A stretch of DNA of 64,000 nt from the NCBI RefSeq assembly GCF_026151205.1, contig NC_087077.1:7059983-7123982 (forward strand), given 5' to 3'. Below, piece by piece: positions 32,671-43,037 of this stretch (positions within the stretch are counted from its first letter, which is position 1; each line of letters starts with the position of its first letter). The position numbers were made by a program, and so were the translations under genes. The notes below the pieces were generated by a model. The model was not told where the DNA came from and did no database searches. It was given only the letters and a program-made list of their open reading frames with translations. This DNA comes from Bolinopsis microptera (lineage: Eukaryota; Ctenophora; Tentaculata; Lobata; Bolinopsidae).

Positions 32671-33054
32671 AATGAAATAAATTATTTTTATCACGCTTAT
32701 ATCAACAATCAAAATTAAAAACTTATGGACGTATATCACTCATTATTATGTATCACTCTCTAACATCTTGTCCTCACTAGAAATATTACCACTTCTGATA
32801 TAATAATGTTTTTTGTGTCTTCTTTGGCTAAGGCATGGCTCCAGCTCAAAATCTTTGGGTGGGTGCAGCTTGGCGCATGGTGGGGGGGGGGGGGGAGGGG
32901 GGGGGGGGGTGAAGCCCCCTGGAAAATTTTGGAATTTTACTCTCGGACTAAACATATTTTAATATCTCCAAAACAGTCTCAATTGATTACAGAAGTCAAT
33001 TGACCCTTAGTATATACAAAATTTGACAATTTTTGTGTGAACATTTTCAAATCG

Positions 33055-33118
33055 TTTGGGTGGGTGCAACACCCTTTGGGTGGGTGCAACACCCTTTGGG
33101 TGGGTGCGCACCCACCCG
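33055..33118. repeat. 20-bp tandem repeat (TTTGGGTGGGTGCAACACCC)
   Basis: Three copies at 33055, 33075 and 33095; the last diverges into GTGCGCACCCACCC. A related TTTGGGTGGGTGCAGC at 32853 precedes a ~30-nt G-rich run (32881-32909). Confidence 0.85.
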
Positions 33119-33266
33119 AACCTACACGGTGGATCCATGCCTGCTTTGGCTATCTGTTTCATTTCCAAGACCAACCGCTGATGGATAACTCGATCTTCAG
33201 GTCATCGATCTGGAGAGATGAAAACAGTCTTATGATCTTCACACAGTCTCAGCTTTTTGGCATTTA

Positions 33267-33767
33267 CTAATATCTGATGAACGGTAAGTTAGAATTATGT
33301 AGCGAAACTTTGACTGGTCTAGTCTTGTTGGCTGATTTTCTCCCAACCCAGATAGCTTCAAAACGTGGTTTTTCTTCAATCTGCTGAAAAATCACGGTAA
33401 CTTTATTGCACAGTTCCTCTTCATCAGTCTCCTTCAAACCAAAGATGAGCACATTCCTACTGCGATCCTCTTCCGATACACCATTCTGTACAACCTTTTT
33501 TAAATTCTCTTCTGCAAGCACAGGTGCATTTTTAGTCACAGCTTGACTGTATGACTTCATCTCAGCTTGGACAGTGTCTTGAACGGCGGTCTTGACGGTG
33601 GAGTGCATGGATTCCAACTGCTTCGATTTAGTTTCCAGAAGTTCAGCCTGCAGCTTGATAACAGTACTTTGCGATCGGATAAGATCGCTCATCAACTCCT
33701 CCATATCTTTCTTGTTATCCAGAAACGTACTTACATGATTATCGGTAGTCTGATACGCAGAATACAA
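33267..33767 (-). pseudogene. ORF1-like fragment of a non-LTR retrotransposon
   Basis: A 166-residue minus-strand frame has a heptad-rich N-terminal half (residues about 15-80, likely coiled coil) followed by RSRNVLIFGLKETDEEELCN and EAIWVGRKSANKTRPVKVSL. The RSRNV(I/L)IFGL...RPVKV pattern is typical of LINE ORF1-like nucleic-acid-binding proteins. It lacks a clear C terminus, and an adjacent frame at 33769-33987 may belong to the same decayed copy. No RT partner is adjacent in the same orientation except the 32290-32670 fragment, which could be its remote 3' end. Confidence 0.5.
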
Positions 33768-34215
33768 ATTATAAATGTTTTACTGAAACTGACTTCACTG
33801 GCTTTTTGAACGTTTCAACTGAAAACTCAGATTTATTGTCACAGTTCGTAGCTTCCGCGAGTTCAGTGATCCAACCGTTATAGACCTCATACTCTTCAGT
33901 AATGTAGCTAGGTAGAATAAACTGACAATCTTTGAAGAGTATCCATTTCCTCCATCGATTACTTGTACTTGTATAAAGTAAAAACACAGTACCAGCAAAA
34001 TGGCAGTTGTAATGTAGCGATAAAATAGAGATATGAGCTAGATTATCAACACGTAAAAAAAACTGTAAAACTGTATCATAATATTATTATGCTTTTAACA
34101 TCATCTGTTGTGATATACATGACAAAGGGTTGGAAATGTACAGTAACCTTACTATATTGCAATTACACAATATTATGTGAACGACCCCTAACCCCTTATC
34201 TAAGGCTCTATAAGT

Positions 34216-34380
34216 ATTGAATAATGATAACTGCAGGATTTCAAAATGTACAAGGCATCATATCAAAGATTGCATATGCCCGAAAGAAGGACAAATCCAA
34301 TTTGGCTCTCTGGATGTATGGAAAGCTCTCAACCTTCCAGAAAAGGACTGTTCAAAGGAACACTTAAATCCCTCCGACAG
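34216..34380 (+). pseudogene. Weak THAP-like coding fragment
   Basis: One frame reads EGQIQFGSLDVWKALNLPEK then DCSKEHLNPSDR, ending at a CGACAG|GTAATT donor-like site. W-K-A-L...C-S-x-x-H resembles the C-terminal half of a THAP zinc-binding domain. The N-terminal CxxC part is not evident. It could be a remnant of a P-like transposase or a host THAP exon. Very tentative. Confidence 0.2.
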
Positions 34381-34465
34381 GTAATTATTATAAATAATAA
34401 TTTAGTCTACACTTCATTATGTCAAATCACCTACCATAATGAAGAACTAAAATTGTTGTGTTACG

Positions 34466-34500
34466 TAACCAAGTTACGTAACCAAGTTACGTAACCAAGT
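34466..34500. repeat. GTTACGTAACCAA short tandem repeat
   Basis: TTACGTAACCAAG is repeated about three times; each unit contains the palindrome TTACGTAA. Confidence 0.8.
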
Positions 34501-34704
34501 TTAATGTGACTCAATTTTGGTGGAACTTTAGAATTTGGACGTTATATCTGTCATGTTCATCTTAAATCTCATATTATATACTCAATATTCAATTAAACAG
34601 ACAAAGATAACCTCTCTGCTCTAGGCCCTCTGGTGGTGACGTATAAGTGCTTTCTCAGTACTTTCTCTCGCTTTTGGACAAATCCAGTGAGTTAACTTTT
34701 TATC

Positions 34705-34865
34705 AGTGGTCGACCGGGGGCAGGATTCTGACCGGGGCCGGGGAGCCCCAATATAGCCGGGGCCGGGGCTGACCACTGAGAATTGGCCGGGGCCAGGGTT
34801 TACCCCCGGAGAATTGCCAATCTTTGGCTGGGGGTTGTGATTTTGGCCAGGGGGCACCGGGCGAC
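34705..34865. repeat. GGGGCCGGGG-type G-rich repeat block
   Basis: GACCGGGG/GGCCGGGGC motifs recur at about 20-30 bp intervals, bracketed by GGTCGACC and GGGCGACCACTG. The block resembles, in motif and spacing, the CCCGGT repeats at 36770-37260. Confidence 0.6.
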
Positions 34866-35130
34866 CACTGCTTTTTATGTCACGATTTTAAAACTTTATT
34901 CATAAGTTTATGAAACATCAAAACTCTGCATGCTCTGCATAATGTAAAGTCAGTCATGCACTAGAGCACAGTTCACATATAATAACTTAATCCAGCCTAG
35001 GGGAGGGGGTTTGAAATCGCTTGTGCTAGAGTGATTTATACTCAATAGCTATGTGAAAAGTGGCTCAAGGAGGAGAGACCGACGTAAACAATTTTGAATT
35101 GGTAGAAGTTAAGTTTAGGCTTTAATAAAA

Positions 35131-36410
35131 AACTTCACCGGACCGTTCCAAGCTGCCTACAAAGCTGGCAGGAGCTGTGCCGACCTAGTTTGGGCACATA
35201 GCATGCTCATATCTGTAGTAATGAAGAAGGAGTTTCAATGGAACAAAGTGAGTATTGACATGTCAGCTGCCTTCAATACCATCCGCAGAGGTACAACAAT
35301 CAGACTACTAGAAGCTGCAGGATGCTCCAGAGACGACCTGAGGCTTGTACAATACCTCATGGCTAACACCACTCTAGTAGTCAGAGTGTGTTCTACTGAC
35401 TCAGAGATGTTCTCTTTCAACATAGGAGCCTCCCAAGGAGACAGCGCAGCTGGTAAATTGTTTACCCTCAATCTGGCTGGAGCTGTAGTGCACATAAGAG
35501 CGGTCCTCCCCTCAACCCCCAACCCTCCGATAGCCGATAACCACATGCCTCTTGAGTCCGGCTATTCAGACGATGTAGAGGAGATTGGTGAAGATATGGA
35601 GGAGTTACAGGATATCTTTCAGATCTCCAAGAATATTCTCAGTGAATGGAGTCTCTTTGTCAATGACACAAAGACAAAGTTTACCAGAGTGTATTTAGAA
35701 GAAGTTGGTGCATGTGCCGAGTGGGATAATGAACTAAGAGGAAAAGAGGAGTGGAGAAACGAGACGCTTCTTGGTACTAAGCTTGGATCAGAGCAGGATG
35801 TTACTAATAGAATGAATAAAGCTAACACCGCCTTCTGGTCATTTGACAAGCTGTGGTGCCAGGGATCAGAGAGGAGTCAGATAACTGAGAAGAGAAAGAT
35901 CAAATCTACGACTCACTAGTAGTATCAGTGCTCCTGTACAACTGCTGCTGCTGGGCCGTACCTCAGCATGTTCTAGAGTCTGTTGATGTTGTTCAGAGGA
36001 AGCACCTCAAGCGCATCCTACACATCTATTGGCCTAGCTCAATATCTAACAAGGCCCTCTACGCTCGTACCCAGACCAGGCCCCTTTCCGAGAGAGTGGA
36101 AAAGGCACGGTGGACAATGCTAGGTCATGTTCTACGCATTGATAACGACACGCCTGCCTACCAGTCTCTGTTATTTGCTTCACTAGGATGTCAAACACTA
36201 AAGGGACGAGTGGGTAGACACAGGACTAATTTGTATGATATTATTGTGAAAAAGGACCTATTTAAGAGACAAATTTATTTGAAAAATGAAGATGATTTTA
36301 CCAACTTAGTGAACTTAGCAAGAGATAGAGTAGGATGGAGGAGTTTATTTACTTTGAGACATATTGAACGAATGAGTCTTCGTAAGCGTAAATAGGCCAG
36401 CACTTTGCTG
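35131..36410 (+). pseudogene. Decayed non-LTR retrotransposon reverse transcriptase
   Basis: From FTGPFQAAYKAGRSCADLVW the frame continues to WNKVSIDMSAAFNTIRR (RT motif with D), GASQGDSAAGKLFTLNLAGA and SGYSDDVEEIGEDMEEL (catalytic YxDD-like block). A frameshift between about 35860 and 35928 moves the C-terminal part (DSLVVSVLLYNCCCWAVPQ, RWTMLGHVLRI) to another frame. The endonuclease part and ORF1 are missing, so this is a dead 5'-truncated copy, unlike the intact-frame LINE at 41136. Confidence 0.75.
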
Positions 36411-36499
36411 AGCCTCTTTAGGTGCTCTTTTGTTTATAGATGTTATTATATTCATTCTTTTACCACATACATAAGACTTTGCCGTAGGGTATACAAAAA

Positions 36500-38485
36500 A
36501 TGTGACCATTCATCAATTTTCAGAGTGCTGTATCTGTACCCGAATAGAAATAAAGGATTTTAATGACACAGTTTTCTTCCGCTCTGAAAGTGAACGAATT
36601 ACAAAACAGTCTAGAGAATTCCTCGCCCTGCTGCAGAAGATCAATCCTGGGTTGTGCTCACCAAAGCAAACCTCTTTTTTTGTGTATTCAGTGTCTTAAC
36701 TATGTAAAAGACAACTATAACAGGTTGAGTGGTTTCCTCCTGTTTTACTAACATTTAAAAACATCAGGAGGTGACCGGGATTCCCGGTACCGGGATTGGC
36801 AATTTTGAGCTATCCCGGTCCCGGTCCCGGTCAAATGCTGATTTATTTATTTATGATCCCGGTCCCAGTCCCGGTCCCGGTTAATTCGGGATTCTTGGTC
36901 CCGGTCCCGGTCCTGGTCCCGGTCAATCACTCAAATTTGCCGGGATTTTGACCGGGATCTTTTACATAATTTCATTCACTGTGATTTTAAGTTTTTCCTT
37001 TCATTCATTGTGAATTTCATCTTTAAATATCCTCTGAGCCAAATACAACAATGTTTAAAATTGCTTAACAAGTTTGAGTAATAAATTATAATCATGAATT
37101 AACCAGTAATCGACCGGAATTGACAATTTTGAGCTATCCCGGTCCCGGTCCTGGTAAATTGATAATCTCAATTTTGAGCTATCCCGGTCCCGGTCCCGGT
37201 CAAGTCACATTTTGTATCCCGGTCCCGGTCAGGCCTGAAATCATGTCCCGGTCACCTCCTGAAAAACATTATTATTCAAAGGTAAATAGACAGCGAGTAG
37301 TAATTTTTAATCCATTTCTATCGGATTTGCAAACTTTTAAAATGATATAACACTTGTACGATCTCAAACTTATGTGATATGATACTGTTGATATAAATGT
37401 GGGAAGTAATAAAGTATTTGCAGGTGTACAGTGCTGTTTCTGAAATTGACGAATCCCCTTGTGATGAAGATTGAAGAAGCTATTGCCATCCAAGTGGAAA
37501 AAGTCCCGCCTTTGTCACCCTCCTCGAATAGAACTAAGAAAATGTGGAGACTTTCTTCATTTAGTTCCAAATCAAGTGGACCAGATGTTGATTTGTTTGA
37601 AATGGACTGAGACTTGTGTTTCATATGCCAGGTTGAACAGGTTTGTGTGAAACTTTTGCTCGCAAATATAATTATTATACATATTATCTCGATTTAATTT
37701 TAAGAGTATGAGAGGTTATTCTTCTTTAACAATACGAATTTCCCTAGACGTTAGAAACGAAAAAGGATAGTCTGATTCAAGGAAAAGATAATAGTTTCTT
37801 CGTCGATTTCGCAACATAATATCTGTGGACATCTACAGAAATCGTCAGGATCTGTGCAACATCGATGTTAATCCTGATTCGCACATGAACAAGTGCCCTG
37901 TTCTTAACCCTGAGAGTCTCGGAAAATATCTCTATAGCAAGCTAGGTAGATATCACAAAACATGTCGTTTGAGGTACAGCAACTCGAGGGTGAAACAATT
38001 GAAGGGTAAATTATCTGAAGCTGTAAGTTAAAAACCTGTCTCTAAGGCAGTTTTAAAATGGAAAGACACGTGTCCACGCACGACAACACCAATGCTGCAT
38101 TAATGAGTGCAGGTATTGATACGGACCTTTTAACTGGAGCAGGAGAATGTTTTACCAGAACTGTACCTCGTGTCTGACCTGAAGCTTAAGTACAATGACT
38201 ATGTGACGTCTAATTTATCTGAGAACGCTGCAAACTCCAGCAATGTTTAATCTGATCACATCAGTTTTCAGAAAGACAATGTCGGTAAGACGAGTTTGTT
38301 TCGACAGCAGGATCGTATCTAATCTTGCCGCAACAATAGATGCGGATAGAGATGATAACACTTTAACAAAGACAGCACTCTTAAAGGAGATTAGAAAAGA
38401 AATCTTTCAATGTAGAAACGAATTCTATCAGAAGATTTATCTTCAAAAACATGTTCGATTTACTGATCGGACTGTAGAAATATAG
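36500..38485 (+). pseudogene. Candidate broken zinc-binding protein gene
   Basis: After an acceptor-like TTTTCAG at 36516-36522 a frame reads ECCICTRIEIKDFNDTVFF through SREFLALLQK. After a T-run near 36669-36677 the sense shifts to another frame with PLFLCIQCLNYVKDNYNRLS. CxxC...CxxC over ~80 residues recalls ZAD-type modules. Further exon-like pieces are 37448-37608 (EAIAIQVEKVPPLSPSSNRT onward), 37833-38022 (YHKTCRLRYSNSRVKQL, ending at GAAGCT|GTAAGT) and 38243-38485. It could be a real gene with an assembly indel, or a pseudogene. The family is not established. Confidence 0.3.
36770..37260. repeat. CCCGGT hexamer repeat clusters
   Basis: Runs of TCCCGGTCCCGGTCCCGGTC occur at 36815-36835, 36858-36880, 36896-36930, 37136-37155, 37185-37203 and 37216-37232, separated by AT-rich spacers with GGCAATTTTGAGCTA repeated. 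The block is a local duplication series of a GC-rich module. Confidence 0.75.
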
Positions 38486-39004
38486 TGTTTATGTGGATTA
38501 ATCTGTTAAAGCAGGGCTATTGTATCATTTTAACATTAACTTTGCATAGTGATGATACGTTTATTGTGTCTCTTGTGATTATCTATTTCTACAGTGTTAC
38601 GGTACCACGAGGTTTCTGGCGCAGTGACGCGCTTTCGAGCAAATATCGTGCTAGATACGTCACGCGCCGCAACCGAATCAGATTTAAGTGCACTTTTTCC
38701 ATTGTAAACACTACATACGACGCGCAACACGTTCTACGAGGTCGAAATTTTCGAGGTCTCTAACACCGGAATGGAGCAATATTTAGACGATCTGACACTT
38801 TCTAGGGCTTAAGCAACCTAAGAGAAATTAGGGGAACAACTCAGAAAAAATTTTTAGTCGATATTCCGGTGTCTGTAGATGTCCGAAGTTTTGGCAGTAA
38901 AATGCTCACAACACAGCTTCTGAAGGCTCTAGAAGGTTCCCGATACCGTCAGAGTGTTCAGTACACTCCATTCTATCATATGCCCGTAAGAGCCTCTACA
39001 GTCT

Positions 39005-39840
39005 AACCAGAGCCCTCTCGCTTGCAGTAGCGCGCGACCGCCGTGAAACAAGCGCGTCACGCAGTACGCGTATACACATGGCTATTTGAACCCTGTGCGT
39101 CATTGACATACGTTGCATGCCACTTTTCGCCGAAGGCGAAACATGTATCAAGTGCGTCACGTTCAGAAAGCTTGAAAAAAGCGCCGCGCACAGGGATTGG
39201 CGTGCACTGCTGCGGCCAGGTAAAAACTGAACGAAGTCGTAATTACGAACTGGACATGGACAGGATTATTACTATCAGTAAAAAGTTTTGCAAAACTTGT
39301 TATTAGCCTGTCACTTCTTATAAATTAAGCACAAGACATAATTTAGCTAATACTTTAATTAAATTAAGTTTTTCAATATTTTCTTTTTATTAAAAAGATG
39401 GTTTATATTTTCCGCCCCCTTAAGAAGCTGCCCTAAACGGGTGAGTCTAACTTTACATGGGGACCTCAGGCTATCTAATCATGTTCATAAACATAAAGAT
39501 TTATAATCGATCTATAATAGGCGGAATGACAGGCTGAGCGCCGCCTGCAGTAAGTCCAACTCGGCGTGCTTCTTGGTTGGCTATAAACTTACAATTAAGC
39601 TTTTTTACAACGATCTGGAAGGGTTGACACCGTCAATCAAATTATACAGCTACAACCTCTGTATCGAAATCTTAGATGTATTCACCATTAAACTGTTGGG
39701 CATCCTCCCAGTCTAAAAAGACGGGAAGCTGCAGTCTGTAGTCTCGTTCTGGGCAGTGCTCAGCTTGTCATTCCGCATAATCTCTATTCGGTTTATGTTT
39801 ATGAACAGTATAGCCTGGGGTGAGGGGTCACCAGGTAAGT
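39005..39840. other. Cluster of dispersed-repeat fragments
   Basis: This stretch holds a copy of the 13185-13285 repeat (39008-39085), a GGCTGAGCGCCGCC fragment (39528-39548) running into GTCCAACTCGGCGTGC (39552-39567), and a CTCAGCTTGTCATTCCGC...AGCCTGGGG piece (39760-39825). No intact element or gene is visible. Confidence 0.5.
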
Positions 39841-40539
39841 AGTCTCTAACAATCAAGCTTGTATAAATTCATTATGTAGTTAAACTTCTTTATACCAGGC
39901 CTCTCTGGGAAACCAAAAAGGCATGGCATTGAAAATTTTGGTATATTAATTATTAAAGTCACTATTGTGACGGTACATTAGAACTAGACAGAAACAAAGT
40001 GTGTAGTGAAGTGTGTAGTGAAGGGCCTGAACGGAACCCCTCGGTTTCAGTTCCTTGTTTAACACTGTCGTACAGCAAGTAATATAGAGGTTCACATAAT
40101 TCCTATCACCAGTGCCCTGCAAATAACCTGTCAAGCATTTCATCTACCCCATTAGGGCCTCATACAGTGTCATAACATTGCCTGTTGCCCCCCCCCCCCC
40201 TGCTGAAAAAGCACCCCCTGTAGGGCCCCTCCCCTTATGGCGTCCCTCTCTAAAATTGGACTAATTAGATGAATTTCGATGATACGCCAGTAAAATCTCT
40301 AAAATACTGTGTTTCTAGAGCAAAACGCACAGTTTTGATAGTACCGTAATTAAGTTTTCAAAATTGTCCCACATTCAAACGATGATTTGGCGCCCTCCTA
40401 ATATAGCGCCTCCCCCCCCCCCCCCCCCGCACAACAGGGTCGGCGGGGCCCTTCGTTACGCCACTGGCCTCATATGCACGTACTGTATTGTATTGTGATG
40501 GAATACAGCTAGACATGTTCCATACCGTGCACTTTTCAG

Positions 40540-40885
40540 AAAACGATTATATTTCACAGATAAGTTTTACTGTAAAGCACTGATCATGTAAACTGAATGT
40601 TCATGGATCATACCTCACCCGGCACTGCCAGCTCATGATTTTATCGATTATTTACTTTTGAAATCATTTATCATTAAAATCGTGACCTTTCCAATATCTA
40701 CTTGCACGAAGTAGTAATAGTTTCACATTAACTCAGTGCACACTGCACACACCTTGCTAAAAACTGATAATTGTACAACCAAAACAATAGGCTACTTCCC
40801 CAATCAATTGTAAAATGTTATAATTTCTCATTTACATCTGTTATCATCTTCATAATATATCTATCAGATGTCACCATGATCGTAT
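40540..40885. repeat. Dispersed repeat, copy A, left of the LINE
   Basis: The block from TTTTCAGAAAACGATT through GTAATAGTTTCACATTAACT, CAATAGGCTACTTCCCCAAT and TATCAGATGTCACCATGATC is repeated in the same orientation at 43565-43640 plus 44035-44310. Identity is high over about 280 bp of the second part. Confidence 0.8.
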
Positions 40886-41135
40886 AACACAAGACCAAGT
40901 TGCTCAACTGTACAGACTGCATGAAATTTTCATGCTTGAACCATCAATCACGAATCAATGAAACTATCTGTTTTATCTAAAATTTTAACATACAATTTCG
41001 TTAATGCTGTACTCATTATGTTTGAATAACTTGGAAGACATTTATACAATCATTATCAAGAAAGATACATGTTTGACTGTATTGTAGTTGAATTGCACTG
41101 TTTGCAAGTTTTGATATGGGATTTCCATTATCAAT

Positions 41136-42797
41136 TTGTATAAGCAAGATATGGATCATGATCGGTTTACTCTTCCATCAGACTCTTCTGCTGAAGCTCC
41201 CGAATCCTACCACTGGTCTACCTTTGAACCTGTCACATTAGATGAGCTAAAGGAAATCATTGACGAGTTTGGTATCAAATGTTCACCTTCTGACATCTTA
41301 CCTACTACACTGCTTAAAGAGAACATCAGCATTCTGCTACCATTACTTCTACAGATTGTTAATGCATCCTTATCTCAAGGTTCAATGGACGGAGTCAAAC
41401 TTGCTGATATTGTTCCCCTCCTGAAAAGTAACTCTCTTGATCCTAATGTCTTGAAAAACTTTCGCCCTGTCTCAAACCTCACTTTCCTTGGGAAGCTAAT
41501 CGAGAGAGTGGTGTTAAAGCGCCTAAACGATCACTTAGATAAGCATAATCTCCACTGCCCAGAACAGTCTGCATACAAGAAGACCTTCAGCACAGAAACA
41601 TTATTGATCAGAATATGGAATGATCTTCTAGTTGCATCAGATGAAAAGAGTGCTACAGTTGTCATGATGCTTGACCTATCAGCGGCGTTTGATACTGTAG
41701 ACCATGATGTCTTACTGAACATTCTCATGAAGGAGATAGGACTAAGGGGCACTGTGTTAAAATGGTTTACTAGCTTTCTAAAAGGTCGTGCTCAGAGAAT
41801 TCGACTTGGTTCTACTCTCTCTGAAGAAATAGTTATTAAGTTTGGTGTTCCTCAGGGCTCAGTTCTGGGACCTGTTCTGTTTAACCTTTATATCAGATCC
41901 ATCTATAGATTTGTACAAGGAATGGACTTCACAATTTATGGGTATGCAGATGACCACCAGATCTTAAAGAGATTTAAACCCATCAACCAGTGCGAAACGT
42001 TACTCTCTAAGCTCAGGGGATGCTTTGCATCTATTAGAGCTTGGATGAAAAAATACTTTCTAGCAATGAATGACAGTAAAACACAGATAATCGTTTTTGG
42101 TCCTATGTCCGTCCTACGAGAGATCAATATAAAGGGAGTGAATTTTGGGAGTGACACAACTATTCGATTTGTGAGCACAGTTAAGAATCTTGGGATACAT
42201 ATGGACTCTGGGCTTACTATGAGCAACCATGTTGTTGAGTTGAAGAAGAAATGTTTCCTAACACTACGCAACCTCACTAAGATAAGGTTTCTGCTGACTA
42301 CAAAACAGCTTAAGACAATTGTTAATAGCCTCGTTGTTTCTTGTTTGGACTACTGTAACGCCATGTTTTACGGCATCTCCAAGTACCTCATACATCAACT
42401 ACAGCTTATTCAAAATGCCTGTGCAAAAGCAGTAACTGGAAAATATAAATTTGATCACCTAGGCGACGATCTTGATAAATTGCACTGGCTTAATATACCT
42501 AAAAGAGTGATTTTTAAAATATGTCTCCTATCTTTTAAGGCTATTAATGGAATAGCGCCACTGTACCTTCAAGATATGTTTAAGTATGCTCACCATGGAC
42601 ACACTGTTAGGCTCATAGTCCCTTATCGTTCAACCAAGGGTTTTGGTGATCGTAGTTTTAGTGTGGTTGGTCCACGAGTTTTTAATGCACTACCAGACTC
42701 AGTTAAACAATGTTATTCTGTTGAGGCGTTTAAGTCCGCACTGAAGACTTATTTGTTTACTTTATCTGACACTGAGGTAGCAAAAATGTTTTATTAA
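41136..42797 (+). CDS. Non-LTR retrotransposon reverse transcriptase, 5'-truncated but open
   Basis: The 553-codon frame has the canonical RT series: a finger region with LKNFRPVSNLTFLGKLIERV, LDLSAAFDTVDHDVLL (first catalytic Asp), FGVPQGSVLGPVLFNLYI, YGYADDHQI (catalytic YADD) and the thumb, ending with the LDYCNAMFYG...FKSALKTYLF C-terminal domain typical of jockey-clade (CR1/L2-like) elements. An in-frame TGA at 41112 closes the frame upstream, so the apurinic-type endonuclease and ORF1 are absent. The listed start is a TTG; the first ATG is five codons in. An intact RT frame suggests recent insertion, but the copy cannot be autonomous. Confidence 0.9.
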   Translation: MYKQDMDHDRFTLPSDSSAEAPESYHWSTFEPVTLDELKEIIDEFGIKCSPSDILPTTLLKENISILLPLLLQIVNASLSQGSMDGVKLADIVPLLKSNSLDPNVLKNFRPVSNLTFLGKLIERVVLKRLNDHLDKHNLHCPEQSAYKKTFSTETLLIRIWNDLLVASDEKSATVVMMLDLSAAFDTVDHDVLLNILMKEIGLRGTVLKWFTSFLKGRAQRIRLGSTLSEEIVIKFGVPQGSVLGPVLFNLYIRSIYRFVQGMDFTIYGYADDHQILKRFKPINQCETLLSKLRGCFASIRAWMKKYFLAMNDSKTQIIVFGPMSVLREINIKGVNFGSDTTIRFVSTVKNLGIHMDSGLTMSNHVVELKKKCFLTLRNLTKIRFLLTTKQLKTIVNSLVVSCLDYCNAMFYGISKYLIHQLQLIQNACAKAVTGKYKFDHLGDDLDKLHWLNIPKRVIFKICLLSFKAINGIAPLYLQDMFKYAHHGHTVRLIVPYRSTKGFGDRSFSVVGPRVFNALPDSVKQCYSVEAFKSALKTYLFTLSDTEVAKMFY

Positions 42798-43000
42798 TAA
42801 TTTTAACCCTCTCTTTGACTTATCTAAATTATATTAGCTTTTTGGAAGTTTTATGAACGAATTTATACATAGAACTTTATTTTGCTTTTTATATATTGTT
42901 TTAAAAGTATTTTTGTAAACTAGTTGTAGTGACACTGCTGAGTAAAAGTGTACGCTTAATAGTGGTGTTTTTAAATTTCAATTTTAATTAATTAATTAAG
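42798..43000 (+). mobile_element. Probable 3' UTR of the LINE
   Basis: AT-rich sequence after the RT stop, ending near TTAATTAATTAATTAAGC at about 42985-43002, could be the LINE tail. The boundary to the DNAL4 3' end (43038) is uncertain. Confidence 0.4.
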
Positions 43001-43037
43001 CAAACTAAAAGTATCTATGAATTTGTAAATTCATTAT

